64,000 nt of DNA from Paenibacillaceae bacterium (GTDB taxonomy: Bacteria; Bacillota; Bacilli; Paenibacillales; Paenibacillaceae): NCBI GenBank assembly GCA_004134985.1, contig REGQ01000014.1, positions 101,083 to 165,082 of the forward strand, read 5' to 3'. This document shows, one piece after another, positions 63,563-64,000 of the stretch. The translations under genes and the position numbers were made by a program. Below the pieces are notes generated by a model. The model worked only from the letters and a program-made list of their open reading frames with translations. It searched no databases and was not told the origin of the DNA. Numbering within the stretch: position 1 is the stretch's first letter; the number at the start of each line of letters is the position of its first letter.

Positions 63563-64000
63563 GTGCCCAGAGGCACGCATCATCTAGTTGATGAAAGTTC
63601 AACCGAGGGAGGGACCAAGCCACCTTCGTAGCTAGGATACCTGCGCATGGCGAAATCTGTGCGTAGAAGCGTATCGACAAAAGTACCTGTCAGAGACAGG
63701 GCGAGCAACATACCAGGCCGTAACATAAAGTGAATCCTGCCGCGTCGTCAAAAAGGCCTCGCAAGAGGGACAAGAGGAAGTCGAGCCTCGGGATACTGGG
63801 CGAAGACCACGGAAGCTGTGTAGAACTTGGAGCAATAGCAAAGAATCCTTCGGCGTATGGGGATCGGCATGGTATGAAAGATGGTGCAGTGAACTGGGGA
63901 GACGCTCCCCTGCACGAAGTTCTTTTTTTTTCGTAACGAGATGCTCTATAAGCCCAAAAGGTGAAATGAGTCGTCTGCAGGAAGGGAGTCCGAGGGGCTC
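63563..64000 (+). mobile_element. Group II intron, 5' part (ribozyme domain I), cut by window edge
   Basis: From GTGCCCAGAGGCACGC the sequence has the highly structured, GC-balanced, non-coding character of a bacterial group II intron 5' region, with GATGAAAGTTCAACCGAGG, GGGACCAAGCCACC and GGGGAGACGCTCCCC-type stems. It begins nine bases after the T-run of a terminator, the habitat preferred by class C introns; the class was not proven. The reverse transcriptase-maturase gene would follow beyond 64000. Open frames inside (such as 63730-63936) are chance. Confidence 0.75.

Noticed and set aside
1..64000. tRNA or rRNA genes
   Set aside because: No cloverleaf with a conserved T-arm (GGTTCGAATCC-like) and no rRNA motif was noticed on reading either strand; a dedicated scan was not possible.

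Overview
The window looks like a chromosomal segment of a Paenibacillus-like member of the Paenibacillaceae. The signs are: YesM/YesN-type two-component pairs beside LplA/LplB/YtcP-type sugar ABC transporters; an Fnr with a C-terminal cysteine cluster; the cdaA-cdaR-glmM-glmS order with a glmS ribozyme; strong GGAGG ribosome binding sites; and a moderately GC-rich core that gives way to AT-rich accessory DNA on the right.

Positions 1-18,100 hold two sugar-uptake loci. The first has a YesM-type kinase and a truncated YesN-type regulator on the minus strand. Divergent from them are two permeases, a lipoprotein binding protein, a GH36-like glycosidase and a beta-helix protein that fits the GH110 alpha-1,3-galactosidases, so uptake and removal of terminal alpha-galactose is the likely job. 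The second has kinase, regulator, binding lipoprotein, two permeases and a DapA/NanA-type aldolase, with a perfect CcpA cre box. A repeat-rich gap follows (18.1-18.7 kb).

Positions 18.9-39.2 kb are core metabolism: fnr, adhE, pflB and pflA (anaerobic fermentation, with perfect TGTGA-N6-TCACA boxes before fnr and adhE), an OmpR-type regulator without a kinase, PEP carboxylase, sigW-rsiW, then c-di-AMP synthesis (cdaA, cdaR) and amino-sugar synthesis (glmM, ribozyme-controlled glmS).

Positions 39.3-56.0 kb form a defence island: an XRE regulator with three phased palindromes, a complete type I restriction-modification system (hsdM, hsdS, hsdR), a solitary Wadjet JetA-like gene, a RES-domain protein, a Gabija pair (gajA intact, gajB frameshifted), a GHKL ATPase that also appears frameshifted, and an AlbA_2-TIR fusion protein. 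The GHKL ATPase plus AlbA_2-TIR pair is the best candidate for an undescribed defence module. Both frameshifts need a one-base correction in the same direction; the gajB one lies on a formal -1 slippery heptamer.

Positions 56.0-64.0 kb are a mosaic: an IS5-family element with target duplication, gene remnants, a high-GC membrane protein gene that looks actinobacterial, a TetR regulator, a 51-bp tandem array of palindromes open in frame on both strands, an ApbA/PanE-like reductase behind a perfect palindromic operator, a VOC protein, a small membrane protein and a lipoprotein. At the edge lies a ZTP riboswitch with its terminator, directly followed by the 5' part of a group II intron. No tRNA, rRNA or CRISPR array was seen. 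All family assignments are from reading motifs; no search was run.
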